Shown here piece by piece: positions 35,446 through 45,889 of a stretch of DNA of 64,000 nucleotides (position 1 is the stretch's first letter; each line of letters opens with the position of its first letter). Made by a program: the position numbers and the translations under genes. The notes beneath the pieces are model-generated. The model ran no database searches, was not told where the DNA came from, and saw only the letters and a list, made by a program, of their open reading frames with translations. This stretch comes from Jejubacter calystegiae (lineage in GTDB: Bacteria; Pseudomonadota; Gammaproteobacteria; Enterobacterales; Enterobacteriaceae): positions 2,294,001 through 2,358,000 of the forward strand of contig NZ_CP040428.1 of the NCBI RefSeq assembly GCF_005671395.1, in the 5' to 3' direction.

Positions 35446-35856
35446 TTATTTATTAATCATTCTGACGATCAGTTGGGAAAAAATTTCCTGTTGTTTTGGT
35501 GTTAATTTGTTTAGAAACTCCTCATCCACCATTGCGCCCTTCGGTTGGGACTGCTGAAGCAATTTTTCGCCTTCTTCCGTCAGCCAGATAAAACGGCGCC
35601 TTTTATCCCCTGGATCGCTTTCCCTGCGCACCAGGCCCCGGGCCTCCATACGGCTCAGCATCTCTGCCAGGGTTGCCTTTGTGCTGACGGCGACGTCAAT
35701 CAACGCCACCTGTTCAATACCGGGATTTTCGGCAACGGAGCGCATAACGGCGTACTGTGGCTTGGTGATTTCCGGAAGCACCTGCTGCCAGCGTGCGGTA
35801 TGACGCTGGAAAAGCTGGCGCAAAAGGTGGAAGGCTTCGTCTCTTAACTGCTGCAT
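35446..35856 (-). CDS. hosA: MarR-family repressor of hydroxyarylic acid decarboxylase genes
   Basis: This 136-residue winged-helix repressor matches E. coli HosA closely (AFHLLRQLFQRHTARW, TKPQYAVMR, PGIEQVALI, VSTKATLAEMLSRMEARGLVRRE). HosA represses the adjacent decarboxylase operon and is released by 4-hydroxybenzoate. ATG 35856 follows GGAG at eight bases; the frame extends further upstream without support. It is divergent from kpdBCD. The 476-base gap to kpdB is AT-rich and holds the operator but no other gene I can support. Confidence 0.9.
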   Translation of the reverse strand: MQQLRDEAFHLLRQLFQRHTARWQQVLPEITKPQYAVMRSVAENPGIEQVALIDVAVSTKATLAEMLSRMEARGLVRRESDPGDKRRRFIWLTEEGEKLLQQSQPKGAMVDEEFLNKLTPKQQEIFSQLIVRMINK

Positions 35857-36299
35857 GTTGTGGGCTCCATGACGGTTTGTCTGCCTGCTCATCATAACTG
35901 TACTGGGGAAAAAACTTAATTGATGAATGCCGTAAGCCTGGGTTCGGGGGAGGGGTGGTTTTCCGTTGATATTGTCATTGAGTTTTTGCTTAAGGTTGTC
36001 TGGTGGCGATTGGGTATTTGTTCTGTTATTTAATGCCTTTTCTGGTGAACCTGATGTTCGAAATCCTGTTTTTTCATTTGATTATCCTGTTGTCATAGAG
36101 GTTGAAAAAAATAATAGAGTCAGTCATCCAGGGGAAATTACGGTTCGACTTGTCTGATTTTCTGGAAATCCTTCTCAGGCGATTAGTTGTTTTCCATCTA
36201 CGCCCTCTCGGTAAGGTTGTCCTGCTGCGTTGATGTTTTGTGCGCATTTTTCCTGGGGGTATTGCCTGACATCACTCATCGTGGCACTGTAAATAAAAC

Positions 36300-36313
36300 G
36301 TTCGCATGCGAAC
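36300..36313. promoter_or_regulatory. Palindromic HosA operator in front of kpdB
   Basis: GTTCGCATGCGAAC is a perfect 14-base palindrome, 20 bases before the kpdB start. It differs only in the centre from the HosA site I recall for E. coli, GTTCGTATACGAAC. Its position would block transcription or early elongation of kpdBCD. Confidence 0.7.
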
Positions 36314-36332
36314 AAAATGATCAGGAGAGGCT

Positions 36333-36935
36333 ATGAGATTGATTGTCGGTATGACGGGGGCTACGGGGGCCCCGCTGGGTGTGGCGCTGTTGCAGGCGCT
36401 GAAAGCGCTACCGCAGGTAGAAACGCACCTGGTCATGTCGAAGTGGGCAAAAACCACGATTGAACTGGAGACGCCCTGGCAGGCCCATGACATCGCCGCC
36501 TTAGCCGATGTGACCCATAGCCCTGCCGATCAGGCCGCCACTATCTCATCCGGCTCCTTCCGCACCGATGGCATGATCATTATTCCCTGCAGTATGAAGA
36601 CGCTGGCCGGTATCCGCGCCGGATATGCAGAAGGGCTGGTCGGGCGGGCGGCTGACGTGGTGTTGAAAGAGGGGCGCAAGTTGGTTCTGGTGCCCCGGGA
36701 GACGCCGCTCAGCACCATCCATCTGGAGAATATGCTGGCGCTTTCCCGTATGGGCGTGGCAATGGTTCCCCCCATGCCGGCTTATTACAACCATCCACAG
36801 ACTATCGATGACGTAACCCGCCATATTGTGACCCGGGTATTGGACCAGTTTGGCCTTGAATACCCACAGGCCCGGCGTTGGCAGGGATTACGCCACGCGC
36901 AACAGCAGGCGCAATCTGCTTATGAGGAGGAATAG
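36333..36935 (+). CDS. kpdB: UbiX-like flavin prenyltransferase, decarboxylase subunit B
   Basis: Also called ecdB, yclB or pad1. This 200-residue flavoprotein has the UbiX signature GMTGATGAPLG at its start and later SMKTLAGI and VPRETPLSTIHLENML. It makes prenylated FMN, the cofactor of the UbiD-type partner KpdC. It is first in a three-gene operon controlled by HosA, for non-oxidative decarboxylation of hydroxyarylic acids such as 4-hydroxybenzoate. Confidence 0.92.
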   Translation: MRLIVGMTGATGAPLGVALLQALKALPQVETHLVMSKWAKTTIELETPWQAHDIAALADVTHSPADQAATISSGSFRTDGMIIIPCSMKTLAGIRAGYAEGLVGRAADVVLKEGRKLVLVPRETPLSTIHLENMLALSRMGVAMVPPMPAYYNHPQTIDDVTRHIVTRVLDQFGLEYPQARRWQGLRHAQQQAQSAYEEE

Positions 36936-36936
36936 C

Positions 36937-38364
36937 ATGGCTTTTGATGATTTACGTGGCTTTTTGCAGGCGCTGGATGAGCAGGGGCAACTTCTGCGCA
37001 TCGACGAGCAGGTGAAAGCGGAACCAGATATCGCCGCCGCCGCCAACGCCACCGGGCGTATTGGCGAAGGGGCGCCCGCCCTGTGGTTCGACAATATTGA
37101 AGGGTTTACCGATGCCCGGGTAGTAATGAACACCATTGGCTCCTGGCAGAATCACGCTATCTCTATCGGTCTGCCTCCCGGTACCCCGGTAAAAGAGCAG
37201 ATCGATACTTTTATCAAACGCTGGGATGACTTCCCGGTAGCACCGGAACGTCGCGACAACCCACCCTGGGCAGAAAACAGCGTGGATGGTGATGCGATCA
37301 ACCTGTTCGATATTCTGCCGCTGTTCCGCCTGAATGACGGCGATGGCGGTTTCTATCTGGATAAATCCTGCGTAGTTTCCCGGGATCCGTGCGATCCGGA
37401 TAACTTTGGTAAGCAGAATGTCGGGATCTACCGCATGGAGGTCAAGGGCAAGCGTAAGCTTGGCCTGCAGCCGGTGCCGATGCACGATATCGCTCTCCAT
37501 CTGCATAAGGCGGAAGAGCGTGGCGAAGATCTACCGGTGGCGATCACCCTGGGGAACGATCCCATTATCACCCTGATGGGCGCCACGCCGCTGCGTTACG
37601 ACCAGTCGGAATATGAGATGGCCGGCGCGCTGCGTGGCAGTAGCTATCCGATCTCCACTGCGCCGCTGACGGGCTTTGATGTGCCCTGGGGATCGGAGGT
37701 GATCCTGGAAGGGGTGATCGAAGGGCGCAAGCGCGAGATCGAAGGGCCTTTTGGCGAGTTTACCGGCCACTACTCCGGCGGCCGTAATATGACCGTGGTA
37801 CGTATCGATAAAGTCAGTTACCGGACCAAACCGATCTTTGAATCCCTTTACCTGGGCATGCCCTGGACCGAGATCGATTACCTGATGGGACCGGCGACCT
37901 GCGTACCGCTGTATCAGCAGTTGAAGGCGGAGTTCCCTGAGGTTCAGGCGGTGAACGCGATGTATACCCACGGGCTGCTGGCGATTATTTCCACGAAGAA
38001 ACGCTACGGCGGTTTCGCCCGGGCCGTTGGTCTGCGCGCCATGACCACGCCGCATGGTCTGGGCTATGTGAAGATGGTGATTATGGTGGATGAGGATGTC
38101 GATCCCTTTAACCTGCCGCAGGTGATGTGGGCGCTGTCGTCCAAGGTGAATCCGGCAGGCGATCTGGTGCAGTTGCCGAATATGTCGGTGCTGGAGCTGG
38201 ATCCCGGTTCAAGTCCGGCGGGGATCACCGACAAGTTGATCATCGACGCCACTACGCCGGTTGCGCCGGATACTCGCGGCCACTACAGCCAGCCGGTAAA
38301 AGATCTGCCGGAAACGGGGATCTGGGTAGAAAAACTGACCGCCATGCTGGCGGAGCGTCGCTAA
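36937..38364 (+). CDS. kpdC: UbiD-family hydroxyarylic acid decarboxylase, subunit C
   Basis: Also called ecdC or yclC. This 475-residue prenyl-FMN-dependent decarboxylase removes CO2 from substrates such as 4-hydroxybenzoate to give phenol. Typical UbiD segments are NVGIYRMEVKGKRKLG, FGEFTGHYSGGRNMTVV and the E-R-E region around EGVIEGRKREIEGPFGE. ATG 36937 directly follows the kpdB stop and is preceded by GAGGAGG; the frame is open for 29 more codons upstream, inside kpdB. Confidence 0.93.
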   Translation: MAFDDLRGFLQALDEQGQLLRIDEQVKAEPDIAAAANATGRIGEGAPALWFDNIEGFTDARVVMNTIGSWQNHAISIGLPPGTPVKEQIDTFIKRWDDFPVAPERRDNPPWAENSVDGDAINLFDILPLFRLNDGDGGFYLDKSCVVSRDPCDPDNFGKQNVGIYRMEVKGKRKLGLQPVPMHDIALHLHKAEERGEDLPVAITLGNDPIITLMGATPLRYDQSEYEMAGALRGSSYPISTAPLTGFDVPWGSEVILEGVIEGRKREIEGPFGEFTGHYSGGRNMTVVRIDKVSYRTKPIFESLYLGMPWTEIDYLMGPATCVPLYQQLKAEFPEVQAVNAMYTHGLLAIISTKKRYGGFARAVGLRAMTTPHGLGYVKMVIMVDEDVDPFNLPQVMWALSSKVNPAGDLVQLPNMSVLELDPGSSPAGITDKLIIDATTPVAPDTRGHYSQPVKDLPETGIWVEKLTAMLAERR

Positions 38365-38385
38365 ACAAACTGAAGGAGGTAACCG

Positions 38386-38607
38386 ATGATTTGTCCACGC
38401 TGTGCCGATGAGCACATTGAGGTAATGGCGCTTTCCCCGGTGAAGGGCGTCTGGACGGTGTATCAGTGTCAGCACTGCCTGTACACCTGGCGTAATACCG
38501 AACCGCTGCGTCGTACCAGCCGGGAACACTATCCGGAGGCGTTCCGGATGACCCAGGAAGATATTGATAACGCCCCCCAGGTTCCCACTATTCCGCCGCT
38601 GCTATAG
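38386..38607 (+). CDS. kpdD: Decarboxylase small subunit D (zinc-ribbon-like)
   Basis: Also called ecdD or yclD. This 73-residue protein has two CxxC pairs (CPRC at 3-6 and CQHC near 29-32), as in a small zinc ribbon, and the family ending RMTQEDIDNAP. The third subunit is needed for full decarboxylase activity in related bacteria, but its role is not clear. A perfect AAGGAGG lies before the start. Confidence 0.9.
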   Translation: MICPRCADEHIEVMALSPVKGVWTVYQCQHCLYTWRNTEPLRRTSREHYPEAFRMTQEDIDNAPQVPTIPPLL

Positions 38608-38615
38608 CGTTAAAT

Positions 38616-38640
38616 CCCCTCTCCCCAATCGGGTGAGGGG
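38616..38640. repeat. Short GC-rich hairpin related to the queA-tgt repeat family
   Basis: CCCCTC...GAGGGG with TCCCC inside lies between kpdD and rdgC, which converge. It resembles the CCCTCTCCC/GGGAGAGGG arms of the array at 53980-54268. It may also serve as a weak terminator. Confidence 0.5.
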
Positions 38641-38649
38641 AAAAAGGCG

Positions 38650-39561
38650 TTACTTCTGGGCTTCGCCGCCCAGTCCTTCCACCAGACTTTCAACCAGCGC
38701 TGTCAGCTCGCCGGTCATCAGGGTAAAGTCAGCATCGAAACGCAGCGCCACATCTTCTCTGTCGATATCGTCATTCTGATCGCGCAGCTCGTCGCAGAAC
38801 TTCAGGCGCTTGAGGGAGCCATCATCACAGATAACAAACTGGATCCGCTGCTGCCAGTCGAGCGCCAGTTTAGTCACGACCTTGCCCGCTTCGATATGTA
38901 CCGCGATCTCGTCACTCACCAGATCCTGCTTTTTGGCGCGAATCACGCCGCCGTCTTCCAGTAGCGCTTTGAGTTCCGCTTCATCCAGTAGCTGGAAGCC
39001 CTGAGGAACGCTGCCGCTGCGTACCCATTCGGTCAGGGTCAGTTCAATGGGGTTTTCCATCGATACTGGAACCACCGGCAGAGAGCCCAGGCTTTTACGC
39101 AGCAGGGCCAGCGTATCTTCCGCTTTTTTGGCGCTGGCGCAGTCCACATAAATCAGCCCGTTAACGCTGTCGATCCACATCATGGTCTGACTGAAGCGGC
39201 TAAAGGCACGGGGCAGCAGATCGTGCAGCACCTCATCTTTTAAAGAATCTTTTTCAGTCTTCTTTAGTTTGCGGCCCTGATCCGCTTCCAGTTTGCGAAT
39301 CTTTGAATCCAGCGCCTGTTTGACCACCGGCGACGGTAGGATCTTCTCTTCTTTACGGGCGCAAACCATAATCTGCCCGTTAACGGCATGGGTTAGCGCA
39401 TCGCTCTGTGGCCCCATCGGTGGCACCCAGCCGGTTTTTGCCATATCCTGGCTCCCGCAGGGGGTGAAGCTGAAGAGCGCCAGCTGTTTTTCCATCTCTT
39501 CGGGTTGCAGACTGATGTCGCGGCTGAGACGGTAAACCATTACATTTTTGAACCACAGCAT
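38650..39561 (-). CDS. rdgC: Recombination-associated nucleoid protein RdgC
   Basis: This 303-residue DNA-binding protein forms a dimeric ring around duplex DNA and restrains RecA. The start at ATG 39561 gives [14 protein letters not shown], identical in length and near-identical in sequence to E. coli RdgC; the frame continues 21 codons upstream without family match. It is divergent from mak, as in E. coli. Confidence 0.96.
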   Translation of the reverse strand: MLWFKNVMVYRLSRDISLQPEEMEKQLALFSFTPCGSQDMAKTGWVPPMGPQSDALTHAVNGQIMVCARKEEKILPSPVVKQALDSKIRKLEADQGRKLKKTEKDSLKDEVLHDLLPRAFSRFSQTMMWIDSVNGLIYVDCASAKKAEDTLALLRKSLGSLPVVPVSMENPIELTLTEWVRSGSVPQGFQLLDEAELKALLEDGGVIRAKKQDLVSDEIAVHIEAGKVVTKLALDWQQRIQFVICDDGSLKRLKFCDELRDQNDDIDREDVALRFDADFTLMTGELTALVESLVEGLGGEAQK

Positions 39562-39692
39562 GATCGATAACCTTGATAAGCCAAACGCAGCGGGCATGAT
39601 AGCGAATTGACGCGCGGGTTTCATTGTCTTTCCGGAGGCGCCGCTCTATTCTATTGATTATCCTGATATATAACGATTTAAGGAGACCCGCC

Positions 39693-40604
39693 GTGCGTAT
39701 CGGTATCGATCTCGGGGGAACCAAAACAGAGGTCATCGCGCTGGCCGATGACGGGCGTCAGCTCTATCGTCACCGTCTGCCTACGCCACGTGACGACTAT
39801 TCCCAAACCATTGAGACCATCGCCACCCTGGTGGCGATGGCGGAAGAGCAAACCGGCGAGCGCGGCAGCGTTGGTGTCGGTATTCCCGGCGCGATTTCGC
39901 CAGCCACCGGTGTGGTGAAAAACGCCAACTCCACCTGGCTTATCGGGCAGCCTTTCGATAAGGATCTGGCCCGGCGTCTGGGGCGCGAAGTCAGAGTCGC
40001 CAACGATGCGAACTGTCTGGCAGTCTCCGAAGCGGTGGACGGTGCGGCCGCAGGGGCAGCGTGCGTTTTTGCGGTGATTATCGGCACCGGCTGCGGTGCG
40101 GGGCTGGCCCTGAACGGGCGCTGTCATGATGGTCGCAATGCGGTGGCCGGGGAGTGGGGCCATAATCCGCTACCGTGGATGGATAATGATGAACTGCGTT
40201 ACCGCGATGAGGTCCCGTGCTACTGCGGGAAAGGGGGCTGCATCGAAACCTTTATCTCCGGCACCGGGTTTGCCAGAGACTATCAGCGCCTGAGTGGCAG
40301 CGCGCTGCGCGGTGCCGAAGTGATGACCCTGGCGGAGCAGGGGGACGCCACGGCTTCTCTTGCGATTCAGCGCTATGAACAGCGGCTGGCAAAGTCGCTG
40401 GCGCATGTGGTGAACATTCTCGACCCGGACGTCATTGTTCTGGGCGGCGGCATGAGCAACGTGGCACGTTTGTATCGCACGGTGCCGCAGTTGATGAAAT
40501 CCTGGGTGTTTGGCGGCGAGTGCGAAACCCCGGTGCTGCAGGCGCAGCACGGCGACTCCAGCGGTGTACGCGGCGCCGCCTGGCTGTGGCCGCTTAACGG
40601 TTGA
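39693..40604 (+). CDS. mak: ROK-family fructokinase (manno(fructo)kinase)
   Basis: This 303-residue sugar kinase phosphorylates fructose, and mannose less well, with ATP. It has the phosphate-binding IDLGGTKTE at the start, the catalytic aspartate in NDANCLA, the ROK zinc motif GHNPLP...[15 protein letters not shown] and the adenosine site VLGGGMSN. The start is GTG 39693 after AAGGAGA; an upstream extension is not supported. In E. coli araJ follows; here sbcC follows directly. Confidence 0.94.
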   Translation: MRIGIDLGGTKTEVIALADDGRQLYRHRLPTPRDDYSQTIETIATLVAMAEEQTGERGSVGVGIPGAISPATGVVKNANSTWLIGQPFDKDLARRLGREVRVANDANCLAVSEAVDGAAAGAACVFAVIIGTGCGAGLALNGRCHDGRNAVAGEWGHNPLPWMDNDELRYRDEVPCYCGKGGCIETFISGTGFARDYQRLSGSALRGAEVMTLAEQGDATASLAIQRYEQRLAKSLAHVVNILDPDVIVLGGGMSNVARLYRTVPQLMKSWVFGGECETPVLQAQHGDSSGVRGAAWLWPLNG

Positions 40605-40611
40605 GCATGCG

Positions 40612-40631
40612 GCGGCGCCTGCGGGCGCCGC
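40612..40631. terminator. Hairpin between mak and sbcC
   Basis: GCGGCGCC and GGCGCCGC form an 8-base perfect stem with a TGCG loop between converging genes. No T run. Confidence 0.5.
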
Positions 40632-43600
40632 TAATTCACGGCAAACTGACTCTCCAGACGGCTGATGCCCAGCCCGTTAATCTTTCTGACTCTAACCTGC
40701 ACCGGAATACGCTCTTTCATGGCTTCGACGTGGCTGATAACCCCAATGGTTTTGCCGCTGGCGTTCAGGGCATCCAGCGCGTCGAGGGCGATATCGAGGG
40801 TGCGGGCATCCAGGGTACCGAACCCTTCGTCAAGGAACAGCGAATCGATACGGGTGCGGTGACTGACCAGGTCGGAGAGCGCCAGGGCCAGCGCCAGGCT
40901 TACCAGAAAGCTTTCCCCGCCCGATAGCGTGCGGGTATCGCGTACCGCTTCGCCCTGCCAGGTGTCCACTACCTCCAGCTCCAGCGAATCGCTCTCTTTG
41001 CGCTGGAGCAGGTAGCGGCCATAAAGGCGGGTTAACTGGCGATTCGCCAGCCAGACCAGATTATCCAGCGTTAGTCCCTGGGCAAAGCGGCGGAATTTAT
41101 CCCCTTCACGGGAACCCACCAGATGATTCAGGTGGCTCCACTCTTCCAGCGTCTGCTGAGCCGCAGCGATCTGTGCCGTCAGGCTCTGGCGCCGCTGGCG
41201 GTTTTCGTCATCGTAACGCAGTTGCTGGCGCAGTTCGCCCTGGCGGGCAGCGTTAGCGTGTAACTGGCCAGCCAGCGCCTCCAGCCGTTGGGCGAGCAGC
41301 GCCGGGTTATCCTCATCGCTGGCCTGTTCCGGGCGCTGTTCATGGCTGTCGCGCAGCGCGCGTTCGGCTTCATCCAGCAGCGTTTGCTGTTGATGATTCT
41401 CCCGCTCCAGCGCGATTTTACGCTGTTCCAGCGCCTGCAGGCTCTCGTCGTCCAGTCGAGCGGCGAGGAACGCGGCTTCGTCGGCAAAATCGCTGGCCTC
41501 AAGCCGCTGGTTGAAGTCGCGGCTGGCGGTTTCCAGGCGCTGACGCTCCTCTGCTTCCTGCCGGGCCAGGCTCTGGCTTCTGCCTGCCAGCGACAGGCAA
41601 TCGTCGTGGATTTTATGCCAGTCGTCCGGCACCTGAGCGGGGTCATCCCCGGTGGCGTCATCCTCCTGGGGCAGGGTAGTGAGTACCTGCTCCATGCGTT
41701 GTAGCTGGGTCTGAAGCTGAGGAAGCTGCTCCTGATGCTGTTGCCACTGGCGGTTTTCCGCCTCACGCGCTTCCAGCCAGGCGGCCTCCTGGTCGATGTC
41801 GGGCCAGCTAAGGTTCAGCGCCGCCAGGCTCTGTTGAATTGACTGCTGCTGGCGCTCCTGCTCCTGAATCAGCGACTGACGTTGGGCCTGAGCCGTCTTA
41901 TGCTGGGTTTCCAGTTCAATGCGTTGCAGCAGCGAACGCAGCCGCTGTTCCTCCTGCTCCTGTTGTTCCAGCCAGCCGCTAATGGGCTGACCTGGCGCAA
42001 AGTCGGTGCCGAGTTCGCTATTGAGCTGACGCCACGCCTTCTCTTGCTCGTTCTGCTCTTCCGCCAGCCGTTTGCCGTCGGCTTCCAGTTGGGTGCGGCG
42101 CTGCTGCCAGGCTTCCAGTTGGCCGCGCAGAGCTGCGCCCTGTTCCGCCAGGGCGTTTTTTTCGCGCTCCAGTTGCGCCAGACGCTGCTGATTTTCTCCG
42201 GGCTCCAGGGACTGATAGCGTTCCACTGCGGGATGTTGGGTGGAGCCGCACAGCGGGCAGGGCTGTTCCGGCTGTAGCCGGGCGCGCTCGTCCTGAAGTC
42301 TGACGATAGTTTGTTCCAGGGCGCAGATCTTCTGCACCTCTTCCACCAGCTGTTTTTTGTGGCGGAAATCGGTGCGCCGTTGTTCCAGCGTCTTTTCCTG
42401 TTCGGTGAGGCGGGCTATCAGAGTCTGGAGTTCCTGCTGTTGCTCCTGCTGGCGCTGAGCCAGCGGCGCAAAGCGTGAGTGGAGCAGCGCCAGACGGTTA
42501 CGCAGCGGGCGTTCCACCGCCATTTTTTGTAAACGCTCACTAACCTGAGCATGGCTATCGTCTGCGCCCGCCGTGGGAAGCTGGCTCAGGCGCGCATCGA
42601 GTTCGCTCAGGGTGTGGGCGAGGGCGGTTAGCTGCTGCTGCTCCCTCCGCCTCTGACTAAAAGCAGCGCGCCAGCCTGCCAGTTCATCGCGCCATCGGGA
42701 AAAATGTGAGTGCTCGCTTAGCCAGTTTTCCAGCGTTCTGTGGCGCAGGCGGATATCCTCAGCCTGGCGTTGGGCGCCGCTGCGAATCTGACGACGACGT
42801 GTCAGTTGCGCCTGAAGCTGCGCCGTTATCTGCTGCTGTTGCTGTTGGGTGGTCGCCAGCATTTGCGTCTGCTGCTGGCGCTGCTGCCACAAGGGCTGAA
42901 GGCGGGCGGCGGGCTGCGCTCGTGCCAGGCGGGCCAGATCGGGGCCAGCCTGTTCCAGCGCCTGGCGGGCCTGGTTCAGGGCCTGTTGCGCCTGTTCCCG
43001 GCGCTGGCGACGCTGATGCAACTGCTGTAGCCACTGATGATGGCGCTGGCACTGCTGCTGCTCGCCGGTCAGTTTTTTTTCCTCGTCAGTGAGCGCCTGC
43101 AAACCCTGATTCAACTGCTGCCGTTGGGCTTCATCGAGCAGAGTGACGCCGCCCGCCTGGGCTTCCAGTTGTTCCAGTTCGCTCTTTGCCTGGCGATGTT
43201 GCTCAAAGACCCGGGCCGACAGGCGGCCATAGATTTCGGTGCCGGTCAGCTCTTCAAGCAGCGCCGCGCGGGTATTGGCATCGGCATTCAGGAAGGCGGC
43301 GAACTGCCCCTGGGAAAGCAGCATTGATTTAGTGAAGCGGTCATAGTCCAGCCCGGAAAGCTGCTCCTGGAGATCCAGTTTGTCTTTGACTTTATCCGCC
43401 AGAATTTCGCCGCTGTCGCAGCGCGCCAGCTCCACTCTGGGGGCCTGGAGCTTGCCATCTGCCAGACCCCGGGCGCGGTTCTGGCTCCAGAAGGCGCGAT
43501 ACGCCACGCCCCGTACTTCAAATTCCACCTCTGCCAGACAGTCGGCGCAGTCCCGGGTCATCAGCTCATTCTGGGTCTGGGAGATACTGCTCAGGCGCGG

Positions 43601-43774
43601 CGTTTTGTGATACAGCGCCAGGCAGATAGCATCCAGCAGGGTGGTCTTCCCGGCGCCGGTGGGGCCGGTAATGGCAAACAGGCCGTTGCTGACGAAGGGC
43701 TCGGCGCTGAAATCAATTTTCCATTCGCCGCGCAGTGAGTTCAGATTGCGCAGGCGCAGGGTTAAAATTTTCAT
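40631..43774 (-). CDS. sbcC: SbcCD nuclease ATPase subunit
   Basis: This 1047-residue SMC/Rad50-type protein works with SbcD as a nuclease that opens DNA hairpins and cleaves cruciforms. Walker A GPTGAGKT is at 37-44; long glutamine- and arginine-rich coiled coils flank the zinc-hook CPLC (C506 and C509). The C-terminal ABC signature [17 protein letters not shown] and Walker [12 protein letters not shown] complete the ATPase head. It overlaps sbcD by four bases. Its glutamine-rich coding sequence creates many GC-rich shadow frames on the other strand. Confidence 0.97.
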   Translation of the reverse strand: MKILTLRLRNLNSLRGEWKIDFSAEPFVSNGLFAITGPTGAGKTTLLDAICLALYHKTPRLSSISQTQNELMTRDCADCLAEVEFEVRGVAYRAFWSQNRARGLADGKLQAPRVELARCDSGEILADKVKDKLDLQEQLSGLDYDRFTKSMLLSQGQFAAFLNADANTRAALLEELTGTEIYGRLSARVFEQHRQAKSELEQLEAQAGGVTLLDEAQRQQLNQGLQALTDEEKKLTGEQQQCQRHHQWLQQLHQRRQRREQAQQALNQARQALEQAGPDLARLARAQPAARLQPLWQQRQQQTQMLATTQQQQQQITAQLQAQLTRRRQIRSGAQRQAEDIRLRHRTLENWLSEHSHFSRWRDELAGWRAAFSQRRREQQQLTALAHTLSELDARLSQLPTAGADDSHAQVSERLQKMAVERPLRNRLALLHSRFAPLAQRQQEQQQELQTLIARLTEQEKTLEQRRTDFRHKKQLVEEVQKICALEQTIVRLQDERARLQPEQPCPLCGSTQHPAVERYQSLEPGENQQRLAQLEREKNALAEQGAALRGQLEAWQQRRTQLEADGKRLAEEQNEQEKAWRQLNSELGTDFAPGQPISGWLEQQEQEEQRLRSLLQRIELETQHKTAQAQRQSLIQEQERQQQSIQQSLAALNLSWPDIDQEAAWLEAREAENRQWQQHQEQLPQLQTQLQRMEQVLTTLPQEDDATGDDPAQVPDDWHKIHDDCLSLAGRSQSLARQEAEERQRLETASRDFNQRLEASDFADEAAFLAARLDDESLQALEQRKIALERENHQQQTLLDEAERALRDSHEQRPEQASDEDNPALLAQRLEALAGQLHANAARQGELRQQLRYDDENRQRRQSLTAQIAAAQQTLEEWSHLNHLVGSREGDKFRRFAQGLTLDNLVWLANRQLTRLYGRYLLQRKESDSLELEVVDTWQGEAVRDTRTLSGGESFLVSLALALALSDLVSHRTRIDSLFLDEGFGTLDARTLDIALDALDALNASGKTIGVISHVEAMKERIPVQVRVRKINGLGISRLESQFAVN

Positions 43775-44973
43775 GCTTCATCCTCCTGATGCAGGGCTTC
43801 CTGGATTTGACCAAACAACAGGCGCAGCCGTGCTTCCCGTTCAGGCTCCAGCCCTTCCTGCGCCAGGCGGCGACTAAAGACATCGTCCACGCTCAGTTCG
43901 CTCAGGGTTTCTTTATGCTGGTTATCGATAGCCCGCTGGCGCTGTTCGCGGCTGCGGCGAATCAGTATCACCTCCAGCGGCAGATCTTCCGTCAACTGGC
44001 GGATGTGGCGCTGCATATCGTGCAGGTATTCGTCGGTGGTGACTTCAATATCCAGCCAGGTGACCGGTTGTTCAGGAGCGTCGCGCCAGATGCTGAGCTG
44101 CTGTTCAATCTCTGCCAGCGAGCCCTTGATTAGCGCCAGCGGTTGGGTGACGGGCACCGGTAGTGCTTTGATTTCGGTAAGAGCGGCGTCTTCAAAGCTG
44201 ACCAGACTGACGCTCTTCTCTTTGCCGGTTTCGTCAAAGCTCAGGGCAATGGGAGATCCGCTGTAACGCACGTGTGCCATGCCGCCCACGCTCTGGGGGC
44301 GGTGGATATGGCCCAGGGCGATGTAGTCGGCAGGCGGAAAATTCTGGGCAGGAAAGGCGTCCAGGCTGCCGATATAGATATCGCGTACCGAATCGCTGGT
44401 GGTGACGCCGACGGCGGTCAGATGGCCGGTGGCGATAATGGGCAAATCGCGCTGGCCGCGTAGCGCCAGTGCCTTCTCGTGAACATGTTGATAGTGCTGG
44501 CTGATAGCCTCCAGCAACGAGAGCTGTTTGTCGCGGCCATCCTGCCCCGCCTGGCTCTGCAGCAGATCCCGCGGTCGCAAAAAAGGGATGGGACACAGAA
44601 TGGCGCCGGGCGTGCCGTCGCGGCTTATGATCTCCAGCGGTTCATCGGTGGGGGTCGCCACCACGCAGGTGTTCAGACAGGCCAACAGTTCCCGGGACTC
44701 GTTCAGGGTGGCTACCGAATCATGGTTGCCCGCCAGAATATAGAGCGCGCAGCCGGTCTGCTGCAATCTGACCACAAAGCGGTTATACAGCTCGCGGGCG
44801 TAGCTGGGCGGCGAACCGGTATCGAAAATATCCCCCGCCACAATAATGGCGTCCGCCTGGTGATGTTCGGCCTGTGCCAGCAGCCAGTCGAGAAAGGCCT
44901 GATGTTCGGCAGCCCGGCTTTTGGTATAGAAATTCTGGCCGAGGTGCCAGTCAGAGGTGTGAATGATCCGCAT
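43771..44973 (-). CDS. sbcD: SbcCD nuclease subunit
   Basis: This 400-residue Mre11-type metallophosphoesterase has motifs [22 protein letters not shown] and GHIHRPQ, which bind the two catalytic manganese ions. It acts with SbcC on double-strand ends and hairpins. It is the first gene of the sbcDC operon and divergent from phoB, as in E. coli. Confidence 0.97.
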   Translation of the reverse strand: MRIIHTSDWHLGQNFYTKSRAAEHQAFLDWLLAQAEHHQADAIIVAGDIFDTGSPPSYARELYNRFVVRLQQTGCALYILAGNHDSVATLNESRELLACLNTCVVATPTDEPLEIISRDGTPGAILCPIPFLRPRDLLQSQAGQDGRDKQLSLLEAISQHYQHVHEKALALRGQRDLPIIATGHLTAVGVTTSDSVRDIYIGSLDAFPAQNFPPADYIALGHIHRPQSVGGMAHVRYSGSPIALSFDETGKEKSVSLVSFEDAALTEIKALPVPVTQPLALIKGSLAEIEQQLSIWRDAPEQPVTWLDIEVTTDEYLHDMQRHIRQLTEDLPLEVILIRRSREQRQRAIDNQHKETLSELSVDDVFSRRLAQEGLEPEREARLRLLFGQIQEALHQEDEA

Positions 44974-45072
44974 AATCCCGGTTCCGGTGGCAAAAAAGCG
45001 TGAGGGGGATTATAAACAACCTGGAAGCCAGTGCGCCTCTTCTGTGACGGTATCCGTCATTAAAGGGTCATG

Positions 45073-45107
45073 TTTTTCATAAATCTGTCATAAAAGTGAC
45101 GCATAAT
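45073..45107 (+). promoter_or_regulatory. Pho box and promoter of phoBR
   Basis: TTTTTCATAAATCTGTCATA and the following AAAGTGAC closely follow the E. coli phoB Pho-box repeats (consensus CTGTCATA-A-A-CTGTCA). CATAAT at 45102-45107 is the likely -10. PhoB therefore probably activates its own operon under phosphate starvation. Confidence 0.8.
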
Positions 45108-45176
45108 GGCGCGCATTACAAAATGGCAACCCGCACCCTCGCGACGAGGGCAAGAAAAAATCAGACAGGGCGAATG

Positions 45177-45866
45177 ATGGCGCGACGTATTCTGGTGGTA
45201 GAAGATGAGGCTCCAATCCGTGAAATGGTCTGTTTCGTACTTGAGCAGAATGGTTTCCTGCCGCTTGAAGCGGAAGATTACGATGCCGCTGTGGCACGGC
45301 TTAACGAACCCTGGCCTGACTTGATCCTGCTGGACTGGATGCTGCCTGGCGGTTCCGGGCTTCAGTTGATTAAGCACCTGAAGCGCCAGCCGATGACCCG
45401 GGATATTCCGGTAGTGATGCTCACCGCCCGGGGCGAAGAAGAAGACCGGGTGCGCGGACTGGAAACCGGCGCCGATGACTACATCACCAAACCCTTCTCT
45501 CCAAAAGAGCTGGTGGCGCGAATTAAGGCCGTGATGCGACGCATTTCGCCCATGGCGGTAGAGGAGCCTATCGAAATTGAAGGGCTAAGCCTCGATCCCA
45601 CTTCTCACCGGGTGATGAACGGCGAGCGTCCGCTCGATATGGGGCCTACCGAATTTAAGCTTCTGCACTTCTTTATGACGCACCCCGAGCGGGTCTACAG
45701 CCGCGAGCAGCTTCTGAATCAGGTCTGGGGCACCAATGTGTACGTCGAGGATAGAACGGTGGATGTGCATATTCGTCGCCTGCGTAAGGTGCTGGAAAAC
45801 AGCGGCCACGATCGCATGGTTCAGACGGTACGCGGCACTGGTTACCGTTTTTCTACCCGTTATTAA
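45177..45866 (+). CDS. phoB: Phosphate regulon response regulator
   Basis: This 229-residue OmpR-family activator of the phosphate-starvation regulon has phospho-acceptor D53 in LLDWMLPGG and K105 in [10 protein letters not shown]. The C-terminal winged helix ([34 protein letters not shown]) binds Pho boxes. ATG 45177 gives MARRILVV with exactly the E. coli length; another ATG lies one codon upstream. It is followed by phoR after 23 bases. Confidence 0.97.
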   Translation: MARRILVVEDEAPIREMVCFVLEQNGFLPLEAEDYDAAVARLNEPWPDLILLDWMLPGGSGLQLIKHLKRQPMTRDIPVVMLTARGEEEDRVRGLETGADDYITKPFSPKELVARIKAVMRRISPMAVEEPIEIEGLSLDPTSHRVMNGERPLDMGPTEFKLLHFFMTHPERVYSREQLLNQVWGTNVYVEDRTVDVHIRRLRKVLENSGHDRMVQTVRGTGYRFSTRY

Positions 45867-45889
45867 TCTGTGATTCAGGAGTAAGCCCT

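Noticed and set aside
35966-36157. 63-codon ORF between hosA and kpdB
   Set aside because: No ribosome site or recognised features. The stretch is the AT-rich regulatory gap.
42706-43092. GC-rich Ala/Gly/Pro ORF on the plus strand
   Set aside because: It is opposite the glutamine-rich coiled coil of sbcC, whose codon bias opens the other frames.
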